A stretch of 64,000 bases of DNA from Vibrio europaeus. Lineage in GTDB: Bacteria > Pseudomonadota > Gammaproteobacteria > Enterobacterales > Vibrionaceae. Position 1 is the stretch's first letter, and every line of letters starts with the position of its first letter. Location: positions 100,576 through 164,575 of the forward strand of contig NZ_LUAX01000005.1 in NCBI RefSeq assembly GCF_001695575.1, read 5' to 3'. A program made the position numbers and the translations under genes. The notes beneath the pieces are model-generated. The model saw nothing but the letters and a program-made list of their open reading frames with translations. It was not told the DNA's origin and made no database searches. Shown one piece after another: positions 31,874 through 44,317 of this stretch.

Positions 31874-33280
31874 GTGTCATCTTCGCTTTGGTTGCAATGT
31901 TTGCAACAGCTTCAAGAAGAGCTACCAGCAACGGAATTCAGTATGTGGGTTCGTCCATTACAAGCTGAGCTCAATGACAATACACTCACTCTTTTTGCCC
32001 CAAACCGTTTCGTATTGGACTGGGTACGTGATAAGTACCTCAACAGCATTAATCGTCTGCTGCAAGAGTATTGCGGCAATGACATGCCAAGTCTGCGTTT
32101 TGAAGTGGGTAGCCGACCAGTTGCAGCGCCAAAGCCAGCGCCTAAGCGCACGCCAGCTGATGTCGCTGCTGAATCTTCAGCTCCCGCACAGTTACAGGCA
32201 AGAAAGCCAGTCCATAAGACATGGGATGATGATGCGCAAGCCATTGCGGATATTAACCATCGCTCGAATGTGAACCCAAAACACAAGTTCAACAACTTTG
32301 TTGAGGGTAAATCGAACCAATTAGGCTTAGCGGCTGCTCGTCAGGTGTCAGATAACCCAGGCTCTGCATACAACCCACTGTTCTTATACGGTGGTACAGG
32401 TTTAGGTAAGACTCACCTGTTGCATGCGGTAGGCAATGCGATTGTGGATAACAAGCCAAATGCTAAAGTTGTCTACATGCACTCTGAGCGTTTTGTGCAA
32501 GATATGGTGAAAGCGCTGCAAAATAACGCGATTGAAGAGTTTAAACGCTACTACCGTAGTGTCGATGCGCTGCTTATCGATGATATTCAATTTTTTGCCA
32601 ATAAAGAGCGTTCTCAGGAAGAGTTCTTCCATACTTTCAACGCTCTGTTAGAAGGCAATCAACAGATCATCTTGACTTCAGACCGTTACCCAAAAGAGAT
32701 CAATGGTGTTGAAGATCGCCTCAAATCTCGTTTTGGTTGGGGTCTAACGGTTGCGATCGAGCCACCAGAGCTAGAAACACGCGTCGCGATCTTGATGAAA
32801 AAAGCAGAAGATCACCAGATTCACCTTGCCGATGAAGTCGCGTTCTTTATTGCTAAGCGACTGCGTTCCAATGTTCGTGAGCTGGAAGGTGCTTTAAACC
32901 GTGTTATCGCCAATGCGAACTTTACTGGCCGCCCAATTACTATCGACTTTGTTCGTGAAGCGCTGCGTGATCTACTTGCCCTGCAAGAAAAGTTGGTGAC
33001 GATTGATAATATTCAAAAGACAGTCGCGGAATACTACAAGATTAAAGTCGCTGACCTGTTGTCTAAGCGCCGCTCTCGCTCAGTAGCCCGTCCACGTCAG
33101 CTAGCGATGGCATTAGCCAAAGAGCTGACTAACCACAGCTTGCCTGAAATTGGTGATGCGTTTGGTGGTCGAGACCATACCACGGTGCTGCATGCCTGCC
33201 GTAAGATTGAGCAGCTACGTGAAGAGAGCCACGACATTAAAGAAGATTACTCGAACCTGATTCGTACTCTATCTTCTTAA
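31874..33280 (+). CDS. dnaA: Chromosomal replication initiator protein DnaA
   Basis: 468 residues from a GTG start (GTG TCA TCT TCG). Domain I is N-terminal ([27 protein letters not shown]), a proline- and alanine-rich linker covers about 80-115, the AAA+ domain has Walker A GGTGLGKT (173-180) and Walker [10 protein letters not shown], and domain IV carries the DnaA-box reading helix [15 protein letters not shown]. It opens oriC 7 kb away. First gene of dnaA-dnaN-recF-gyrB. Confidence 0.98.
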   Translation: MSSSLWLQCLQQLQEELPATEFSMWVRPLQAELNDNTLTLFAPNRFVLDWVRDKYLNSINRLLQEYCGNDMPSLRFEVGSRPVAAPKPAPKRTPADVAAESSAPAQLQARKPVHKTWDDDAQAIADINHRSNVNPKHKFNNFVEGKSNQLGLAAARQVSDNPGSAYNPLFLYGGTGLGKTHLLHAVGNAIVDNKPNAKVVYMHSERFVQDMVKALQNNAIEEFKRYYRSVDALLIDDIQFFANKERSQEEFFHTFNALLEGNQQIILTSDRYPKEINGVEDRLKSRFGWGLTVAIEPPELETRVAILMKKAEDHQIHLADEVAFFIAKRLRSNVRELEGALNRVIANANFTGRPITIDFVREALRDLLALQEKLVTIDNIQKTVAEYYKIKVADLLSKRRSRSVARPRQLAMALAKELTNHSLPEIGDAFGGRDHTTVLHACRKIEQLREESHDIKEDYSNLIRTLSS

Positions 33281-33351
33281 TTCGCACTATTTCTTGATTC
33301 ACAGTATTCTAAGCATCGAGCAACAATAACGAATTCGGATAAGAGCATCCT

Positions 33352-34452
33352 ATGAAATTTTCCATTGAGCGTAGCCACCTGCTTAAACCACTTCAGCAAG
33401 TGTCAGGAGCACTGGGCGGTCGTCCAACTTTACCAATTCTTGGTAATTTACTTCTTAAAGTCGAAGACAACGTACTCTCAATGACGGCAACCGACCTTGA
33501 GGTCGAGCTGATTAGCCGTGTTAACCTCGAAGGTGAATTCGAAGCGGGGAGCATTACCGTCCCTTCACGCAAGTTTTTAGATATTTGCCGTGGCTTGCCT
33601 GATGACTCTGTGATTACCTTTGTCTTAGAAGGCGACCGTGTTCAGGTTCGTTCTGGGCGCAGCCGTTTCTCACTATCGACCCTACCTGCCAATGATTTCC
33701 CAAATATTGAAGATTGGCAGAGTGAAGTGGAAGTATCACTGACTCAAGCTGAGTTACGTGGGTTAGTCGAAAAAACGCAATTCTCAATGGCGAACCAAGA
33801 TGTTCGTTATTACCTCAACGGTATGCTGTTTGAAATTGACGGTACAACATTACGCAGTGTAACTACCGATGGTCACCGTATGGCGGTATCTCAAACCGAG
33901 CTTGGGGCCGACTTTGCACAAAAACAAATCATTGTGCCGCGTAAAGGTGTATTAGAGTTGGTTAAGTTACTCGATACGCCAGAACAATCTGTAGTGCTAC
34001 AGATTGGTAGCTCTAACGTTCGTGCTGAAGTGAACAACTATGTGTTTACCTCTAAGCTTGTGGATGGCCGATTCCCTGATTACCGCCGTGTTATGCCACA
34101 GACGACAACCAAAACACTGGAAGCGGGTTGTGATGAATTACGCCAAGCTTTTTCGCGCGCTGCTATTCTCTCTAACGAGAAGTTCCGCAGTGTACGCGTT
34201 AACCTTGCCGGTACAGAAATGCGTATCAATGCAAATAACCCAGAGCAGGAAGAAGCTGAAGAGATGCTTGATGTCAGCTTTGAGGGTGAACCGATTGAGA
34301 TTGGTTTCAACGTTAGCTATGTGTTGGATGTGTTGAACACCCTGCGCTGTGAAAAAGTCAGAATTTCGATGTCAGATGCCAATGCCAGTGCGCTAATCGA
34401 AAACTCGGAAGACGACAGTGCCATGTACGTGGTAATGCCAATCCGACTCTAG
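33352..34452 (+). CDS. dnaN: DNA polymerase III beta sliding clamp
   Basis: 366 residues, identical in length to E. coli DnaN, starting [34 protein letters not shown] and ending YVVMPIRL, the classical clamp ends. Three similar domains form the ring-shaped processivity factor. It is 71 bp after dnaA and 1 bp before recF. Confidence 0.98.
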   Translation: MKFSIERSHLLKPLQQVSGALGGRPTLPILGNLLLKVEDNVLSMTATDLEVELISRVNLEGEFEAGSITVPSRKFLDICRGLPDDSVITFVLEGDRVQVRSGRSRFSLSTLPANDFPNIEDWQSEVEVSLTQAELRGLVEKTQFSMANQDVRYYLNGMLFEIDGTTLRSVTTDGHRMAVSQTELGADFAQKQIIVPRKGVLELVKLLDTPEQSVVLQIGSSNVRAEVNNYVFTSKLVDGRFPDYRRVMPQTTTKTLEAGCDELRQAFSRAAILSNEKFRSVRVNLAGTEMRINANNPEQEEAEEMLDVSFEGEPIEIGFNVSYVLDVLNTLRCEKVRISMSDANASALIENSEDDSAMYVVMPIRL

Positions 34453-34453
34453 C

Positions 34454-35536
34454 ATGCCGCTCTCTCGTCTTATAATAAAGCAGTTTAGAAACATTGAAGC
34501 CTGTGACATTAACTTGTCAGCAGGCTTTAACTTTCTTATTGGACCAAACGGCAGTGGCAAAACCAGTGTCTTAGAAGCGATCTACTTACTTGGTCATGGT
34601 CGCTCATTTAAGAGCTCTTTGACTGGAAGAGTGATTCAAAATGACTGTAATGAGCTGTTTGTTCATGGACGTTTTTTGAACTCGGATCAATTTGAGCTAC
34701 CAATTGGCATTAATAAGCAGCGTGATGGCTCAACAGAGGTTAAAATAGGCGGTCAGTCTGGGCAAAAGCTCGCTCAGCTGGCGCAGGTTTTACCCTTACA
34801 GTTGATACACCCTGAAGGGTTTGATTTATTGACTGATGGGCCGAAACATCGTCGCTCGTTTATCGACTGGGGTGTGTTTCATACCGAGTCGGCATTTTAT
34901 GATGCTTGGGGGCGATTTAAACGTCTTAACAAGCAGCGCAATGCTCTATTGAAAACAGCAACCAGCTATCGAGAGCTGAGTTATTGGGATCAAGAGATGG
35001 CACGCTTGGCGGAAAACATCAGTCAATGGCGAGCCGATTACGTTGAGCAAATGAAGGTCAAAGCGGAGCAGATCTGTAAAGCGTTTTTGCCCGAGTTCGA
35101 CATTCAATTGAAGTATTATCGTGGTTGGGATAAAGATACGCCATACCAAGAGATACTAGAGAAAAATTTTGAGCGTGATCAGGCGTTAGGTTACACCTTT
35201 AGTGGCCCTAACAAAGCGGATTTGCGCATTAAAGTGAATGGCACGCCTGTTGAAGATGTGCTTTCACGAGGTCAGTTAAAATTGATGGTGTGTGCACTGC
35301 GCGTGGCGCAAGGGCAACATCTGACAGAAATGACTGGCAAGCAATGTATCTACTTAATTGATGACTTTGCATCTGAATTAGATAGCCAACGTCGTAAGCG
35401 TCTAGCTGACTGCTTAAAAGAGACGGGGGCGCAAGTTTTTGTAAGTTCTATTACTGATAGCCAAATTGCGGATATGCGTGATGAAAATGGCAAGATGTTC
35501 CATGTGGAACATGGCACAATAGAGCAAAATATATAG
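34454..35536 (+). CDS. recF: DNA replication and repair protein RecF
   Basis: 360 residues with Walker [25 protein letters not shown] at the N-terminus, the ABC-like signature [10 protein letters not shown] and Walker [12 protein letters not shown]. It loads RecA at gaps through RecFOR. The C-terminal coding sequence KMFHVEHG overlaps a parS-like palindrome at 35496-35511. Confidence 0.97.
   Translation: MPLSRLIIKQFRNIEACDINLSAGFNFLIGPNGSGKTSVLEAIYLLGHGRSFKSSLTGRVIQNDCNELFVHGRFLNSDQFELPIGINKQRDGSTEVKIGGQSGQKLAQLAQVLPLQLIHPEGFDLLTDGPKHRRSFIDWGVFHTESAFYDAWGRFKRLNKQRNALLKTATSYRELSYWDQEMARLAENISQWRADYVEQMKVKAEQICKAFLPEFDIQLKYYRGWDKDTPYQEILEKNFERDQALGYTFSGPNKADLRIKVNGTPVEDVLSRGQLKLMVCALRVAQGQHLTEMTGKQCIYLIDDFASELDSQRRKRLADCLKETGAQVFVSSITDSQIADMRDENGKMFHVEHGTIEQNI
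35496..35511. other. parS-like palindrome inside recF
   Basis: TGTTCCATGTGGAACA has 7-bp perfect arms TGTTCCA/TGGAACA and differs from the Pseudomonas-type parS TGTTCCACGTGGAACA by one central base. With parAB 14 kb away it is a plausible ParB-binding site. The central CG to TG change may weaken binding. Confidence 0.6.
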
Positions 35537-35546
35537 CGGAAGATAA

Positions 35547-37967
<2,421 letters not shown>

Positions 37968-38002
37968 ATTTTCCTTTAATGGGTGAATCTAAATAGATTT
38001 TT

Positions 38003-38034
38003 AAAGGACTACCAGAAATGGTGGTCCTTTTTTG
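38003..38034 (+). terminator. Terminator after gyrB
   Basis: AAAGGACTACCA-GAAA-TGGTGGTCCTTT forms a 12-bp stem with one wobble, capped by a GAAA tetraloop and followed by TTTTG. It closes the dnaA-gyrB unit. Confidence 0.88.
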
Positions 38035-38144
38035 TTTCCGATATTTTAATTATTTTTCAAATGTTTGGAATATCATCCTCAAGAGGGAGGAATGACCGAG
38101 TTGGGGATATCTACAAGCACGTTGAAAATTTTTAAATCCGATCC

Positions 38145-38173
38145 CTTGAAACTAATTTGTACCAACCACATAT
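38145..38173 (+). promoter_or_regulatory. Sigma-32 heat-shock promoter for ibpA
   Basis: CTTGAAA (38145-38151), a 14-bp spacer and CCACATAT (38166-38173) match the sigma-32 consensus (CTTGAAA / CCCCATNT) with one mismatch. It would give a leader of about 235 nt before ibpA, longer than in E. coli. The 37968-38417 gap otherwise holds the gyrB terminator and this leader. Confidence 0.75.
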
Positions 38174-38338
38174 CTATTGTTGAAGAGGGAAGCTGTCTTG
38201 CTCAAGAGAGAAGAAACAGAACCTCTGGATTCGCTGATAAGGTATCGCTCACGAGAGGATAACCTTAGAGGCACACATTGAACTGATTTATTACTACGTC
38301 CCAGCGTTATAAGAACCCGAGGAGTAGAAGATAAATCC

Positions 38339-38420
38339 CTTAGCCGGCAAAGATCTCAACAAGATAGATCCAAGTAAACTCACGGCTAAGACTATTGCTT
38401 ACTATGAGGATAGCATTATG
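38339..38420 (+). promoter_or_regulatory. ROSE-like RNA thermometer in the ibpA leader
   Basis: CTTAGCCG (38339-38346) and CGGCTAAG (38383-38390) close one 8-bp stem. Directly after it, CTATTGCT (38392-38399) can pair with AGGATAG (38407-38413), which contains the Shine-Dalgarno AGGA, using the G-G mismatch that marks ROSE thermometers (UUGCU against AGGA). Heating would free the ribosome site. The secondary structure is drawn by eye. Confidence 0.7.
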
Positions 38421-38852
38421 AGAACTGTAGATTTCACTCCACTTTACCGCAACGCAATTGGCTTCGATCGTTTATTCAACATGATGGAAGCAAACACTGC
38501 GAAAAACGCTTCTGGCGGTTACCCTCCTTACAACATTGAGCAGAAAGACGAGAACCACTATCGCATTACTATGGCAGTGGCAGGTTTCGCTGATGAGCAG
38601 CTCGATCTGACTCAGAAAGAGAATATGCTGATTGTTAAAGGTGAGCGTGATAGCGAAGAAGAGAAGCAATACGTTTACCAAGGTATCGCAGAACGCGATT
38701 TCGAACGCAAATTCCAGCTGGCAGACTACGTAAAAGTCGTGGGTGCGAGCATGAAAAACGGTCTGCTGCATATTGATCTAGAGCGTGAGATTCCAGAAGC
38801 GATGCAACCGCGTAAGATTGCTATCAATGGCGGTAACCTAATCGAAGGTTAA
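38418..38852 (+). CDS. ibpA: Small heat-shock protein IbpA (Hsp20)
   Basis: 144 residues starting [24 protein letters not shown]. The alpha-crystallin domain is strongly like E. coli IbpA ([52 protein letters not shown]) and the C-terminal partner-binding I-X-I motif is present in PRKIAIN. It holds unfolding proteins for later refolding by DnaK/ClpB. Only one such gene is present, unlike the ibpA-ibpB pair in E. coli. Heat control is indicated both by promoter and by leader. Confidence 0.96.
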   Translation: MRTVDFTPLYRNAIGFDRLFNMMEANTAKNASGGYPPYNIEQKDENHYRITMAVAGFADEQLDLTQKENMLIVKGERDSEEEKQYVYQGIAERDFERKFQLADYVKVVGASMKNGLLHIDLEREIPEAMQPRKIAINGGNLIEG

Positions 38853-38883
38853 TTAACCGTCTCAAAACTGAGAGTAAAGAGTG

Positions 38884-38912
38884 AAAGAGCGCATATTAGC
38901 GCTCTTTTTTGT
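38884..38912 (+). terminator. Terminator after ibpA
   Basis: AAAGAGCGC-atatta-GCGCTCTTT makes a 9-bp stem followed by a T-run. Confidence 0.88.
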
Positions 38913-38972
38913 TGTCCTTGAATCTGTAAATCAGTATTTTCAGCGCCGAAAACTATAAATTTGGATAATAGA

Positions 38973-39362
38973 ATGAAGAAATTATTATTGGCGGCTTTCG
39001 TTATTGCTGTCTCTGGCTGCTCCAGCCTTGTTGCTCCGCTTGCGACCGACTACACCGCATCAAACGGTGAAAAGATTCGTATCGCTTATGCAAACCCTGA
39101 AAAATCGGCTAACTGTGAGTTGAAAGGCCAGTCAGCGTTCAACCCTAACTCGCAAAGTGTTATGGGGATTGTATCGTTTGGCGATAGTGGAATGGATGCT
39201 GAGCAAAAAATTAACTCAACTTTTGGTGAAGAAGCAGCAGCGTTAGGCGCTAACTACATTAATCGTGGGTTTGCTGGCTCTTCTACATACGGTGGCGTGT
39301 ATCAGCGTTCTTCTACAGTAGAAGCAAGCTACTTTATATGTGAGCACATCCCAGCCCTATAA
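38973..39362 (+). CDS. Small lipoprotein, DUF4156-like
   Basis: 129 residues from the ATG at 38973 (MKKLLLAAFVIAVSGCSS); an in-frame TTG 12 bp upstream is less likely. A lipoprotein signal ends at the VSGC lipobox (Cys 15 acylated). The mature part carries EKIRIAYANPEKSANCELKGQS and AAALGANYINRG, resembling the DUF4156/YjeI family of enterobacterial lipoproteins of unknown role. Two further cysteines (in NCEL and FICEH) could form a disulfide. A terminator follows. Confidence 0.75.
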   Translation: MKKLLLAAFVIAVSGCSSLVAPLATDYTASNGEKIRIAYANPEKSANCELKGQSAFNPNSQSVMGIVSFGDSGMDAEQKINSTFGEEAAALGANYINRGFAGSSTYGGVYQRSSTVEASYFICEHIPAL

Positions 39363-39368
39363 ATACCT

Positions 39369-39406
39369 ACAGCCCAAAGCGTAACCTTTGGGCTGTTTTA
39401 GTTTTG
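39369..39406. terminator. Bidirectional terminator between the lipoprotein gene and avtA
   Basis: ACAGCCCAAAG and CTTTGGGCTGT form an 11-bp stem, with T-rich sequence after it on the plus strand. It lies between two convergent genes. Confidence 0.85.
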
Positions 39407-39412
39407 CAGCGC

Positions 39413-40663
39413 TTAACCTTGCTGGTAAGCGCGCTCTACTTCCTCTGCGATGATAGCGATACCTTTTTGCATCATTTCATCATCTTGAACATAGTTCATT
39501 CGCAAGCATTGATGAGCATGTTCCCAGTCATCTTCTTGACCAATAAAGAAGTACTCGCCAGGGACAATCAGTACCCCGCGTGCTTTTAGGCGCTGATACA
39601 GTTCCATAGTGGTGATCGGCAACTCGTCAAACCAAAGCCAAAGAAAAATAGCCCCCTCTGGTTTGTGAATACGGAAACGTGAATCAGTAATTGCTGTTTG
39701 CAGTAACTCGACAGCGCGCTGAGACTTCTGTTTGTAGAAAGGTTTAATTACTTCTGAGCTCAGCTTTAACAAATCCCCTTTGCCAATAATGTGGTTGGCA
39801 ATCGCTGGGCCTAAACTGCCCGGAGCGAGACTGATAATGCCGTTCATATTGGTCATAGCCTGAGTAATTTCTTCACTGGCGATCACGATACCGCAACGTA
39901 CACCCGGCAAACCGAGTTTTGATAGGCTCATGCAAAGAATGGTGTTTTCATTCCAGAATGGCTCAACATCTTCAAAAATAATATTTGGAAACGGTAAACC
40001 GTAGGCATTATCAATGATCAGTGGGATGTTGTTTTCACGCGCGAGCTTATCCAATTTATGGATCTCTTCGTCGGTCAGCACGTTGCCAGTCGGGTTGGTA
40101 GGGCGGGATGCACAGATAGCGGCGACAGAGTCATCTACCTTTAGCTGTTCAAAATCGACATGGTATTTAAATAGACCATTGTCGAGCATTTCAATCTCTG
40201 GGTGGTAAGAGACAAAAATATCTTCATCTATGCCTGCATCGCCATAGCCAATGTATTCTGGAGCGAGCGGCAGTAAGATTTGTTTGTGCGAGCCGTCGGG
40301 CTGTTTGCCAGCCAGCAGATTAAATAGGTAGAAAAAGCCACTTTGACTGCCGTTGGTTAAGCTGATGTTCTTTTCAGTGATATTCCAGCCATAGGTCTCT
40401 TTAAGTAGCTTGGCGAGTGCTTTAACAAATGCATCTTTGCCTTGTGGGCCATCGTAGTTTGCCATTGCGGCAACCAGCTCTCCACTTTCTAGCAGTTCCT
40501 CACTGGCGAGTCGAAAATAATCGAGCATGGCAGGAATGGCGGCCGGGTTACCCCCGCCGAGCATGATGGCGCCAGGAGTGCGTAGACCATCATTTAAATC
40601 ATCCATTAACTGGGTAATACCTGAATACTGATTAAATTTTTCACCAAACTTAGAAAACTGCAT
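39413..40663 (-). CDS. avtA: Valine-pyruvate aminotransferase AvtA
   Basis: 416 residues of PLP fold type I (E. coli AvtA 417). The N-terminus MQFSKFGEKFNQYSGITQLMDDLNDGLRTPGAIMLGGGNPA is close to E. coli. The PLP lysine is in MSLSKLGLPGVRCG and the PLP-phosphate contact in SRPTNPTGN. It exchanges amino groups between valine, 2-oxoisovalerate, alanine and pyruvate. It stands alone, so probably monocistronic. Confidence 0.95.
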   Translation of the reverse strand: MQFSKFGEKFNQYSGITQLMDDLNDGLRTPGAIMLGGGNPAAIPAMLDYFRLASEELLESGELVAAMANYDGPQGKDAFVKALAKLLKETYGWNITEKNISLTNGSQSGFFYLFNLLAGKQPDGSHKQILLPLAPEYIGYGDAGIDEDIFVSYHPEIEMLDNGLFKYHVDFEQLKVDDSVAAICASRPTNPTGNVLTDEEIHKLDKLARENNIPLIIDNAYGLPFPNIIFEDVEPFWNENTILCMSLSKLGLPGVRCGIVIASEEITQAMTNMNGIISLAPGSLGPAIANHIIGKGDLLKLSSEVIKPFYKQKSQRAVELLQTAITDSRFRIHKPEGAIFLWLWFDELPITTMELYQRLKARGVLIVPGEYFFIGQEDDWEHAHQCLRMNYVQDDEMMQKGIAIIAEEVERAYQQG

Positions 40664-40794
40664 TACTTTCTGTACCTAATTCATTGTTGTCATTGCTTTA
40701 GTTCTTGAACAGCTAGTGCGTGGCTAGCCAATAGAGTAATCCTTGAACATACATTAATGATAATAGGACGAAAAGCACTAAATCAGTGCATTGA

Positions 40795-40827
40795 TAAAGA
40801 AAAGCCCAACTCCGAGGAGTTGGGCTT
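40795..40827 (-). terminator. Terminator after glyS
   Basis: On the minus strand AAGCCCAACTCC-TC-GGAGTTGGGCTT is followed by TTCTTTATC, about 45 bp past the glyS stop. Confidence 0.85.
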
Positions 40828-40871
40828 GAGTAGACTTGCTTAGAATAAGGTCTTAGCCCCTACTTTCGTGC

Positions 40872-42938
40872 TTACTTCTGCAGTAAAGAAATATCAGCAA
40901 TTTCCAAGAACAGGTTACGCAGGTTGTTTAGCAGTGTCAGACGGTTCTTCTTCAGAGCTTCATCATCTGCCATCACCATTACATTGTCGAAGAATGCATC
41001 AACCGGCTCACGTAGGTCAGCAAGTTTGCTTAGCGCTTCTTGGTAGTTACCCGTCGCGAATGCTGGCTCTAGTGCTTCTGTCATCACTTCAACGCTTTCT
41101 GCTAGCGCTTTCTCTGCGTCTTCTTTTAGAAGCGCAAGGTCGATGTCTGCTGCTAGCTCACCGTCGAATTTCGCAAGGATGTTACCTACACGCTTGTTTG
41201 CTGCGGCTAGTGCTTCTGCAGCTTCTAGCTCACGGAAGTGAGATACTGCTTTCACGCGCTGATCGAAGTCTGCTGGCTTAGTTGGACGACGCGCGAGTAC
41301 TGCTTGGATGATATCCACGCTGAAGCCTTCGTCTTTGTACCATGCATTGAAACGACCAAGCATAAATTCGATTACGTCGTCAGCAACATTTGCGTTAGTC
41401 AGTTTGTCGCCGAATAGAGACTGAGCTTTCGCGATCAGGTCAGTTAGGTCTAGGTTGTAGCCGTTTTCTACGATAATGCGTAGTACACCTAGAGATGCAC
41501 GACGAAGTGCAAATGGGTCAGAGCCCTTAGGTGCTTGGCCAATACCGAAGATACCAACAATCGTATCTAGCTTGTCTGCCATTGCGACTGCTGAAGAAAT
41601 ACCTGTGCTTGGTAGATCGTCACCCGCGAAACGAGGCATGTACTGCTCGTAAAGCGCCAGTGCAACTTGCTGATCTTCACCATCGTGAGTCGCGTAGTGC
41701 ATACCCATCACACCCTGAGTATCGGTAAACTCGAATACCATAGATGTCATTAGGTCACACTTAGCTAGCAAACCTGCACGCTTAGATTTTTCAACGTCAG
41801 CATCGATCTGCTCAGCGATGTAACCAGCAAGCTCTGTGATGCGGTCTGTCTTGTCTTTGATAGTACCAAGCTGCTTCTGGAAGATAGCTTGATCTAGCTC
41901 AGGTAGACGATCGATTAGAGGACGCTTACGGTCAGTGTTGAAGAAGAATTCTGCATCTGCAAGACGCGGGCGTACCACCTTCTCGTTACCTTCGATGACG
42001 TAGCGAGGCTCTTTCGATTCAATGTTTGAAACGAAGATGAAATTAGGTAGCAGCTTCTTGTTCTCGTCATACACTGGGAAGTACTTCTGGTCACCCTTCA
42101 TGGTGTAAACCAAAGCTTCAGAAGGTACTTTTAGGAACTCTTCTTCAAACTTCGCAGTTAGAACTACTGGCCATTCAACCAAAGACGTTACTTCTTCAAC
42201 TAGGTCATCTTCTAGCTCTGTAATACCACCTACAGCAGCACCTGCTTTTTCAGCATCGGCTAGGATGATTGCTTTACGCGCTTCGTAATCTGCCATTACT
42301 CTACCGCGCTCTTCTAGGATCGCTGGATATTGCTGTGCAGATTCGATAGTGAACTCTTGCTCACCCATGAAGCGGTGACCACGGATAGTGCGATCTGAAG
42401 CTACGCCTAAGATCTCGCCTTCGATAAGGTCAGAGCCCATAAGCATAGTTAGTGTTTTAACCGGGCGGATAAACTGAGTTGTCTTGTTACCCCAGCGCAT
42501 TGGCTTAGCGATAGGCAGGTTACCCAGTGCTTTTGCTGCTAGCTCAACAACGATTTCAGACGTTGCTTGACCTTTCACTTCTTGTTTGAACAGAAGCCAT
42601 TCGCCTTTGTCTGTCACGAGGCGGTCAGCTTGTTCAACTGTGATGCCGTTACCACGAGCCCAGCCTTGAGCCGCTTTAGTCGCGTTACCGTCAGCATCGA
42701 ATGCGACAGAAACCGCAGGACCACGCTTCTCTACCACTTTGTCAGCCTGGCCTTCAGCTAGTGCTGAAACCTTAAGTGCTAGACGACGAGGAGCGGCGTA
42801 CCATTTCACACCTTCGTGTGCTAGATCTGCGCCTTTTAGCTCAGCTTCGAAGTTTGCCGCGAACGCTTCCGCTAGAGTACGAAGTTGCGTTGGTGGTAGC
42901 TCTTCAGTGCCCAGTTCAATTAGAAATTCTTTAGCCAT
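40872..42938 (-). CDS. glyS: Glycyl-tRNA synthetase beta subunit
   Basis: 688 residues (E. coli 689). N-terminal [26 protein letters not shown] and an HD-like central region ([28 protein letters not shown]) are typical of GlyS; the C-terminal anticodon-binding domain follows. It forms the alpha2beta2 enzyme with GlyQ. It begins 2 bp after the glyQ stop. Confidence 0.98.
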   Translation of the reverse strand: MAKEFLIELGTEELPPTQLRTLAEAFAANFEAELKGADLAHEGVKWYAAPRRLALKVSALAEGQADKVVEKRGPAVSVAFDADGNATKAAQGWARGNGITVEQADRLVTDKGEWLLFKQEVKGQATSEIVVELAAKALGNLPIAKPMRWGNKTTQFIRPVKTLTMLMGSDLIEGEILGVASDRTIRGHRFMGEQEFTIESAQQYPAILEERGRVMADYEARKAIILADAEKAGAAVGGITELEDDLVEEVTSLVEWPVVLTAKFEEEFLKVPSEALVYTMKGDQKYFPVYDENKKLLPNFIFVSNIESKEPRYVIEGNEKVVRPRLADAEFFFNTDRKRPLIDRLPELDQAIFQKQLGTIKDKTDRITELAGYIAEQIDADVEKSKRAGLLAKCDLMTSMVFEFTDTQGVMGMHYATHDGEDQQVALALYEQYMPRFAGDDLPSTGISSAVAMADKLDTIVGIFGIGQAPKGSDPFALRRASLGVLRIIVENGYNLDLTDLIAKAQSLFGDKLTNANVADDVIEFMLGRFNAWYKDEGFSVDIIQAVLARRPTKPADFDQRVKAVSHFRELEAAEALAAANKRVGNILAKFDGELAADIDLALLKEDAEKALAESVEVMTEALEPAFATGNYQEALSKLADLREPVDAFFDNVMVMADDEALKKNRLTLLNNLRNLFLEIADISLLQK

Positions 42939-42940
42939 GA

Positions 42941-43876
42941 TTACTTCTCCTCTTCCTTACGGCACACGTCTTTTTTAAGCATGGGGAAGCCTAGCGCTTC
43001 ACGTGATGCGTAGTACGCTTCAGCAACAGACTTAGTCAGGTTGCGGATACGAAGGATGTAACGTTGGCGCTCTGTAACAGAGATAGCTTTGCGCGCATCA
43101 AGGATGTTGAATGCGTGGCCCGCTTTTAGAATGCGCTCGTAAGCTGGAAGCGGAAGTGGCTTCTCAAGCTCTAGTAGCTCTTTACACTCTTTCTCGCATT
43201 GGTCGAAGAAAGTGAATAGGAAGTCTACGTCAGCGTGCTCGAAGTTGTATGTAGATTGCTCAACTTCGTTTTGGTGGAAGATATCACCGTAAGTTACTTT
43301 GCTGCCGTCTGGTGCCACATTCCATACCAGGTCGTAAACAGAGTCTACTTCTTGGATGTACATTGCTAGACGCTCGATACCGTAAGTGATCTCACCAGTA
43401 ACTGGCTTACACTCAAGGCCGCCTACTTGCTGGAAGTAAGTAAACTGAGTCACTTCCATGCCGTTTAGCCATACTTCCCAGCCAAGACCCCATGCGCCTA
43501 GCGTAGGGTTTTCCCAGTTGTCTTCTACGAAACGAATATCGTGTACTAGCGGGTCGATACCAAGAACTTCAAGTGAGCCTAGGTACAACTCCTGAATGTT
43601 GTCTGGAGATGGTTTTAGAGCTACTTGGAACTGATAGTAGTGCTGCAGACGGTTCGGGTTTTCACCATAACGACCATCGGTTGGACGACGTGAAGGTTGA
43701 ACGTAAGCTGTCGACATTGGCTCTGGGCCAAGTGCACGTAGACATGTCATTGGGTGAGAGGTGCCCGCACCTACTTCCATATCTAGAGGTTGAACAATGG
43801 TACAACCGTTTTGTGCCCAGTAATCCTGCAGCGCGAGGATCATTCCCTGGAAGGTTTTGATATCGTAATTTTGCAT
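42941..43876 (-). CDS. glyQ: Glycyl-tRNA synthetase alpha subunit
   Basis: 311 residues of the bacterial tetrameric type. The class II core is visible: [36 protein letters not shown] (motif 1 region) and [29 protein letters not shown] (motif 2). The C-terminal tail carries a few extra residues beyond E. coli (303 aa). First gene of glyQS. Confidence 0.98.
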   Translation of the reverse strand: MQNYDIKTFQGMILALQDYWAQNGCTIVQPLDMEVGAGTSHPMTCLRALGPEPMSTAYVQPSRRPTDGRYGENPNRLQHYYQFQVALKPSPDNIQELYLGSLEVLGIDPLVHDIRFVEDNWENPTLGAWGLGWEVWLNGMEVTQFTYFQQVGGLECKPVTGEITYGIERLAMYIQEVDSVYDLVWNVAPDGSKVTYGDIFHQNEVEQSTYNFEHADVDFLFTFFDQCEKECKELLELEKPLPLPAYERILKAGHAFNILDARKAISVTERQRYILRIRNLTKSVAEAYYASREALGFPMLKKDVCRKEEEK

Positions 43877-44084
43877 AGTAATTCGCGCGATTCTTGTGTC
43901 AAAAATTGAGAAAAAATAACAATCAAGTATACCCAGATATTTGGCATGGGAGTAGCGTTAATCTTGATTAATTCCTAGGCAAAATTCTCCTTTAATGGAA
44001 ATTTAATGGCTTATTCGTCCAAATTTTCCTAAAAGGGAGTTTATTTGCAGTTTATCGCTTGAGAAACACCTTTCAGATGGTTAG

Positions 44085-44317
44085 AATTTCGCCGTCTTTG
44101 GGGAGTAGCTTACTTAACTATCAACACTGGGATGTTAAGTTCGTTCGTCAACATAATTGATGCAAAATCATCATGGCGTTCGAGACGTATCGACCAATTT
44201 AATCACAACAATGTCGCATGCGTTTAGCAAGACCTTAGACAAATCATCACGAACCGGGGCGGGGCGTGAGGTTTGTCTTCGGTTAAAATTATAATCCCTG
44301 CCCCAGAAGAGCATGTC
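44085..44317 (+). promoter_or_regulatory. yybP-ykoY manganese riboswitch upstream of mneA
   Basis: The aptamer hallmark GGGGAGTAGC is at 44100-44109, CGTCAACATA at 44147-44156 and GCAAGACC at 44227-44234, in the order expected for yybP-ykoY elements. After them GGGGCGGGG (44256-44264) can pair with CCCTGCCCC (44296-44304), ending just before the ribosome site AGAAGAG. No T-run follows, so translation control is more likely than termination. The upstream part of the gap (43877-44084) shows nothing else I can name. Confidence 0.88.

Noticed and set aside
31833-32273. A 146-codon frame overlapping the start of dnaA
   Set aside because: Same strand, different frame from DnaA domains I-II, which are clearly the real product.
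38065-38262. A 65-codon frame between gyrB and ibpA
   Set aside because: It spans the sigma-32 promoter and the ibpA leader, and its product resembles nothing known. A GGAGG in it is not placed before its own start.
39671-39690. GGAAACGTGAAT as a second parS
   Set aside because: The half-sites are in the wrong order and lack symmetry; it is ordinary avtA coding sequence.
40868-41281. A 137-codon plus-strand frame over the end of glyS
   Set aside because: Antisense shadow rich in Leu and Arg; no supporting signals.
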